From: G963665185 sp049723905 | Lineage (GTDB): Bacteria > Desulfobacterota > Desulfovibrionia > Desulfovibrionales > Desulfovibrionaceae | Direction: 5' to 3' | Length of the DNA: 64,000 nucleotides | NCBI RefSeq assembly: GCF_049723905.1 | Contig: NZ_JBJKFD010000001.1 | Location: 3,782,001 to 3,846,000 of the forward strand | Shown here: in pieces, positions 60,500 through 64,000 of the stretch | Layout: every line of letters begins with the position of its first letter | How positions within the stretch are numbered: the first letter of the stretch is position 1 | Program-made: the position numbers and the translations under genes | Notes under the pieces: generated by a model | What the model was told of the DNA's origin: nothing | Database searches by the model: none | What the model saw: the letters and a program-made list of their open reading frames with translations, nothing else

Positions 60500-60581
60500 C
60501 CGAAGGAGAGATGCACTACATTATGTATATGAGCGGGGAGTGGGTGAACGAGGAGTAGGAGGAGGTGGTGCGAAAGGGAAA

Positions 60582-61502
60582 TCAGTTGGAATGGGAGGCC
60601 AGGAAGATTTCTTCGATTTCGGCCAGAAGTTCATGGTCGCGGATAATGCCTACGCAGCGGCCGTTTTCCTTGACGAGCACGCGGGCCAGATTGCCGGAAA
60701 GCATGATCTCGGAAACTTCCTGCAGGCTGCATCCGGCATCCACGGTGGCTTTGTAGGTGGACATCAATTCTTCCACCGGACTGTCCATGATGTTCCCCAG
60801 CTGCCTGGTAAAGAGACCGCGCCAGAAGTACTTTTCCCACCTGGCGGTGTCCTGGTTCTGGGGGCGCTGCTTGCTGCCGTGGCTTTTGTTCACGGCGGCC
60901 AGAAGCTCATGGTAGGTTATATAGCCCTGAATCTTCTGCTCGTCGTCGAGCACCAGCAGGGAGCGGATGTCGCGGCTGGGATTCAGGTAACTGGTTCCGT
61001 CGTTGTTTTTGCCCAGCATGATGCTGAAGGCGTCGCGTACGCTGGTATTCAGACAAACGCTTCTGTATTCGCGCAGAGGAACCATGAGGTCCGCTGCCTG
61101 TTTTTCGCCCATCCAGCCCAGGCCGTTTGCCACGGCGGTGTAGGCATCCTGAATGCGCGAAACCAGGTACGGCATATCGCAGGGTTTTGCCAGGTAATCG
61201 AAGACGCCTTCATAGGCGGCATCCAGAACGCAGGCCGCATCGGCCTGTCCGGAAAGGATGATGACCGCCACCATGGGGTGGTTGTGCCGGATGGTCTGCA
61301 GGATGCTTTGGGATTCTTCGGATGCGTCGGCTTCGGGGTCCAGAACCATCACGTCGGGTTCGCGGACGCCGAGGCGCATAAGGGCGTCTTCGCAGGAGGC
61401 AACGCTGTCCACGTCGAAGCCTTCCTGGGCCAGAGCCTTGATTGTATGTGTACAGGAGGCTGCTTCACTGTCCACAAGCAGCACGTTGATTTTCGAGTTC
61501 AC
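60582..61502 (-). CDS. Response regulator with paired CBS domains (copy B, degenerate receiver)
   Basis: A 306-residue paralogue of copy A, GTG start after GGGAGGG. The layout is identical, but the acidic pocket reads VDSE instead of VDDE and the phospho-acceptor loop reads VMVLDPEADASEE rather than LDVDMGGSDG. The Lys (DYLAKPCD) is kept. With one Mg-binding Asp lost, phosphorylation is likely weakened, so this may be a pseudo-receiver. The CBS pair (PVEELMSTYKATVDAGCSLQEV; ARVLVKENGRCVGIIRDHEL) is intact. Confidence 0.87.
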   Translation of the reverse strand: MNSKINVLLVDSEAASCTHTIKALAQEGFDVDSVASCEDALMRLGVREPDVMVLDPEADASEESQSILQTIRHNHPMVAVIILSGQADAACVLDAAYEGVFDYLAKPCDMPYLVSRIQDAYTAVANGLGWMGEKQAADLMVPLREYRSVCLNTSVRDAFSIMLGKNNDGTSYLNPSRDIRSLLVLDDEQKIQGYITYHELLAAVNKSHGSKQRPQNQDTARWEKYFWRGLFTRQLGNIMDSPVEELMSTYKATVDAGCSLQEVSEIMLSGNLARVLVKENGRCVGIIRDHELLAEIEEIFLASHSN

Positions 61503-61546
61503 TTTCCCTCCCTACCTCTGGGAGTTTTAAGGTTGATATAAAAAAA

Positions 61547-61594
61547 ACTCCGTTTTGCGAGATTTTAACATGCGTGTATCTCGCAAAACGGAGT
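61547..61594 (-). terminator. Strong terminator after apbE
   Basis: A 17-bp perfect stem (ACTCCGTTTTGCGAGAT / ATCTCGCAAAACGGAGT) followed by seven T on the minus strand, just beyond the apbE stop codon. Confidence 0.92.
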
Positions 61595-61599
61595 GCGAA

Positions 61600-62679
61600 T
61601 CATGTATTGCGCGACGGCCAACGGAGGGTGGAAGTCACCCCCATGTCGGCGGCCATAAGATACCCATTCCGTCCGGGCAGGGAATTAAGCAGGGAAATCC
61701 CCCGCCGCGGACCTAGAATGAGAACCGAAGTCGACAGGGCATCGGCTTCCATGACCGAAGGGGCGGTCACCGAAGCGCTTACAATCTGGGATGGCGAGGT
61801 GCCGATGGTAGGATCGATGATATGATGGCGGGCTCGATCATGCGGGTCAAAGATCTCATACCCGCCCGAAGTGGCCACCGCGCCGTAGCGAAGCGAGATG
61901 ACGTCGGGGCGATGTCCCTGCTTTTTGGGATCTTCAACGGCAATGACCCATGGGCGTTGCATATAGCGGCCCTGCGATGCCCGTATGTCCCCTCCGGCAT
62001 TGATCAGATGGTCGGTCACCTCGTGGGCGCGCAGGATGGAGGATGCGCGGTCCACGATGTATCCCTTGGCGATACCGTCCAACGTGATTCCCATGCCCTG
62101 TCTTTCAAAGCGTATAGTACGCGGGGAAATACGGACTGCATTAGAGTCCACCATTTCAAGAGCCTCCTTGATGAGGCCTTGGTCGGGGGTTGCTGGGCTG
62201 CCAGAGGCAGCATTCTCTTCAAATGCCTGTACCAGGGGCAGAACGCTCATGTCGAAAGCGCCGTCCGTGGTTTTATGGAAACCGGCTCCCACCTGTGCGA
62301 CGGTAACCAGTTCCGGGTCGGGATGGTTGAGCACGCCCTTGCTGTTGAGCCAGGAAAGGGGCGTGTCCGGGTTATGCCTGTCCAGTATGGCTGTCAGGCG
62401 GCTTATCTCGGAGAAAGCGGAATCAATGGCCTCTGCGGCCTGATCGTGCGAGGAGGCGATAACGGTCATGGTCACAAAGGTTCCCATGGCCACGCGCGTA
62501 TCCTGCACGCGTACCGGCCCCTTGCCCGTTACGGCGGCCAGGGCGTTTATCGGTCCCAGAAGCGTGGCTCCGGCCCCCAGGGCCAGCCCCATCTTCAGAA
62601 AACCGCGCCTGTCCGTATGGTCGGCGCCGGGTTTGGAAGCAGCCGGGGAAAAGGGCTTCATGGTTGTTGAAGATTTCAT
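61600..62679 (-). CDS. apbE: FAD:protein FMN transferase (ApbE), Tat-exported
   Basis: A 359-residue protein with a twin-arginine signal (TDRRGFLKMGLALGAGATL). ApbE motifs: AMGTFVTMTV, substrate/FAD segment TTDGAFDMSVLPLV, GITLDGIAKGYIVDRA, NAGGDIRASQG and a C-terminal ADALSTSVLILG with the metal-binding Asp/Thr. It attaches FMN to Thr or Ser of exported proteins such as Rnf or Nqr subunits or flavocytochromes. It overlaps the upstream oxidoreductase stop by four bases. The periplasmic flavoprotein operon at 25 kb is one possible client in trans. Confidence 0.92.
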   Translation of the reverse strand: MKSSTTMKPFSPAASKPGADHTDRRGFLKMGLALGAGATLLGPINALAAVTGKGPVRVQDTRVAMGTFVTMTVIASSHDQAAEAIDSAFSEISRLTAILDRHNPDTPLSWLNSKGVLNHPDPELVTVAQVGAGFHKTTDGAFDMSVLPLVQAFEENAASGSPATPDQGLIKEALEMVDSNAVRISPRTIRFERQGMGITLDGIAKGYIVDRASSILRAHEVTDHLINAGGDIRASQGRYMQRPWVIAVEDPKKQGHRPDVISLRYGAVATSGGYEIFDPHDRARHHIIDPTIGTSPSQIVSASVTAPSVMEADALSTSVLILGPRRGISLLNSLPGRNGYLMAADMGVTSTLRWPSRNT

Positions 62680-64000
62680 GCGCAGGCCTCCTTGGCCGTA
62701 TCCTTGGCGGATGCTGCGGACTTGGCTTCCGCGGCTTCCTTGGCAGCTTTTTGGGCGGCGATTTCCTCAAAGGTCAGCACGTCCGGATCGTTTGCGTATT
62801 CACTGCCCGCGTCGCTGTCGTAGCAGGTCAGGCCGCAGTGCAGGCAGCGGCTGGCTTCCTTGACGGCGTCGCAAAGGGTGATGGGCAGGGTCACTTCCTT
62901 GGTCATGGAGTGCTTGCGCACATCAACGGGAATTTCCTGCTCCTTCACGCGGGGAATGGAGTAGGTGACCTTCATGCCCTTGAGGATGGATTCGGGAATG
63001 ACCCGTTCCAGCGGCGGGGCGGAGAAGCGACGGACCTTGCCTTCCGTGAGCAGCGTGTGGATGGAACGTGCGGCGCGGCGTCCGTCGGCCACGGCGTCCA
63101 TCACCAGGGAGCGGCCCAGGCGCAGTTCGCCACCGGCGAAAACATGGGGCAGCGAGGTCTGCATGGTGGCCTTGTCCGCTTCCACCGTGCCCTGCTTGGA
63201 AACCTTGAAGGGGATATTGCCTTCGGCGTCCTTGAAGCATTCCAGCTCGGGCCAGCGTTCCAGGCAGACGACCACCAGGTCGCAGTCCACGCTTTGCAGT
63301 GTGTCGGGCACGGAAAGGATGGGGCCCGAGGCCTTTTTCTCGTCCTTGTACTGGACCTGTTCAAAGTCCACCCGGACCACATTGCCGTGTCCATCCTGGT
63401 GGAATTCCACGGGCCGCGTCTGTTCCATTATCTCTGCGCCCGCGGAAGTGGCGTGTTTGATGTCGGTCTTGTTGGCGCTCATCTTGCGCTGGATGTCTTC
63501 GGCCAGAACCACGACACGGGAGGCACCCAGGCGGATGACGGTACGGGCCGTGTCCATGGCGGCGTTGGTTCCGCCCACGACCACCACGGTCTTCTCGTGC
63601 ATGGAGCTGATGTGTACGCCGATTTCGCCCAGGAACTGCACACTGCCCATGACATTGCGGCCGTCGCCGCCGGGAATGTCGAGGGAGGGGGTGTGCCATG
63701 CGCCCGTTGCCAGAAAGACGGACTCAAAGCCGTCTTCGGCCAGGCTTTCCAGGGTGAAGTCTTTGCCGAAGTTCATAAAGGGGCGGTATTCAACGCCAAT
63801 CTCCAGAATTCCGTGGATTTCCCATTCCACCACGTGGTGGGGCAGACGGAATTCGGGAATGGCGTAGCGCAGCATTCCGCCGGGTTCGGCGTGGGTATCG
63901 AAAAGTACGGGGTGGTGTCCCAGACGGCGCAGGAAGTAAGCACAGGAAAGGCCTGCCGGGCCTGCGCCCACAATGGCCACGCGGTGGCCGGTGTCCGGGT
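62676..64000 (-). CDS. GltD-like NAD(P)/FAD oxidoreductase (partial, runs off the window)
   Basis: The frame is open to the right edge, so the N-terminus, probably with Fe-S cysteines, is outside. Visible: FAD motif VAIVGAGPAGLSCAYFLRRLG, GGMLRYAIPEFRLP, a second nucleotide-binding site VVVVGGTNAAMDTARTVIRLGA (NADPH) and FAGGELRLGRSLVMDAVADGRRAARSI (FAD ribityl). The C-terminal SRCLHCGLTCYD may bind an extra cluster, and the tail is Ala/Lys/Glu-rich. The family covers glutamate synthase small subunits and related electron-bifurcating or ferredoxin-linked subunits. Co-transcribed with apbE. Confidence 0.85.
   Translation of the reverse strand, partial: PDTGHRVAIVGAGPAGLSCAYFLRRLGHHPVLFDTHAEPGGMLRYAIPEFRLPHHVVEWEIHGILEIGVEYRPFMNFGKDFTLESLAEDGFESVFLATGAWHTPSLDIPGGDGRNVMGSVQFLGEIGVHISSMHEKTVVVVGGTNAAMDTARTVIRLGASRVVVLAEDIQRKMSANKTDIKHATSAGAEIMEQTRPVEFHQDGHGNVVRVDFEQVQYKDEKKASGPILSVPDTLQSVDCDLVVVCLERWPELECFKDAEGNIPFKVSKQGTVEADKATMQTSLPHVFAGGELRLGRSLVMDAVADGRRAARSIHTLLTEGKVRRFSAPPLERVIPESILKGMKVTYSIPRVKEQEIPVDVRKHSMTKEVTLPITLCDAVKEASRCLHCGLTCYDSDAGSEYANDPDVLTFEEIAAQKAAKEAAEAKSAASAKDTAKEACA

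Overview
The window looks like chromosome of a sulfate-reducing member of the Desulfovibrionaceae (Desulfobacterota). This is inferred from gene content: multihaem c-type cytochromes with a b561-type quinol module, a Tat-exported periplasmic flavoprotein reductase, a molybdopterin (DMSO-reductase family) operon, a flavoredoxin, two response-regulator/CBS proteins, TRAP transport and a probable selenocysteine peroxiredoxin. No 16S gene is present, so genus is not claimed.

Layout. 1-3.1 kb: end of an OmpR-type regulator, a Spy-like lipoprotein and, divergently, two tiny proteins, a CcsA/HemX-like membrane protein, a PAS protein and a peroxiredoxin whose resolving-site partner position is an in-frame TGA read here as selenocysteine. 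3.1-6.9 kb: Ada-like repair regulator, a methyltransferase stump, a tRNA 3'-end fragment, a secreted alpha/beta hydrolase, tRNA-Ala(GGC) and tRNA-Ser(TGA). 7.0-20.6 kb: a type I-F CRISPR-Cas locus, all on the minus strand: cas1, cas2-3, csy1, csy2, csy3, cas6f and a 25-repeat array. Beyond cas1 lies a second, 38-repeat array. It carries its own copy of the leader, a stump of the cas6f 3' end, a stump of the cas1 5' end, a near-identical copy of the cas1 upstream region and a fic fragment. This is the remains of a tandem duplication of the whole locus whose second cas operon was deleted. 20.8-22.2 kb: an IS5-family element inserted exactly at the stop codon of an Old-Yellow-Enzyme gene.

22.2-29.6 kb: a sigma-54-controlled respiratory unit: enhancer-binding regulator, GTTACA/TGTAAC palindromes, a -24/-12 promoter, a thioredoxin-fold protein without cysteines, a flavocytochrome-c/fumarate-reductase-like flavoprotein, a tetrahaem cytochrome and a heptahaem-cytochrome b561 fusion. 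Together they can carry electrons from quinol to a periplasmic organic acceptor. 29.7-35.2 kb: aldo/keto reductase stump, IclR regulator with a DapA-family aldolase and a fumarylacetoacetate-hydrolase-family enzyme, then an IS481 relic interrupted by an IS3 element. 35.2-41 kb: DmsC/DmsB/DmsA-like enzyme, TorD-type chaperone and PAS-LuxR regulator.

41-55.3 kb: an exported small protein, an AT-rich nucleotide-sugar epimerase, a REP-associated (RAYT) transposase, then an XRE regulator divergent from a TRAP transporter, a carbamoylase-type amidase, dihydroorotase and orotate phosphoribosyltransferase, which reads as an uptake and salvage cassette for pyrimidine precursors. These are followed by an iron alcohol dehydrogenase, a protein with a diadenylate-cyclase-like C-terminus lacking the RHR motif, and a flavoredoxin. 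55.4-64 kb: a GAF/GAF histidine kinase with NarL-type regulator, a small anchored protein, two tRNA-Phe genes, two paralogous receiver-CBS proteins, ApbE flavin transferase and a GltD-like oxidoreductase cut by the window end.

All assignments rest on reading motifs and translated sequence by eye; no database search was possible.
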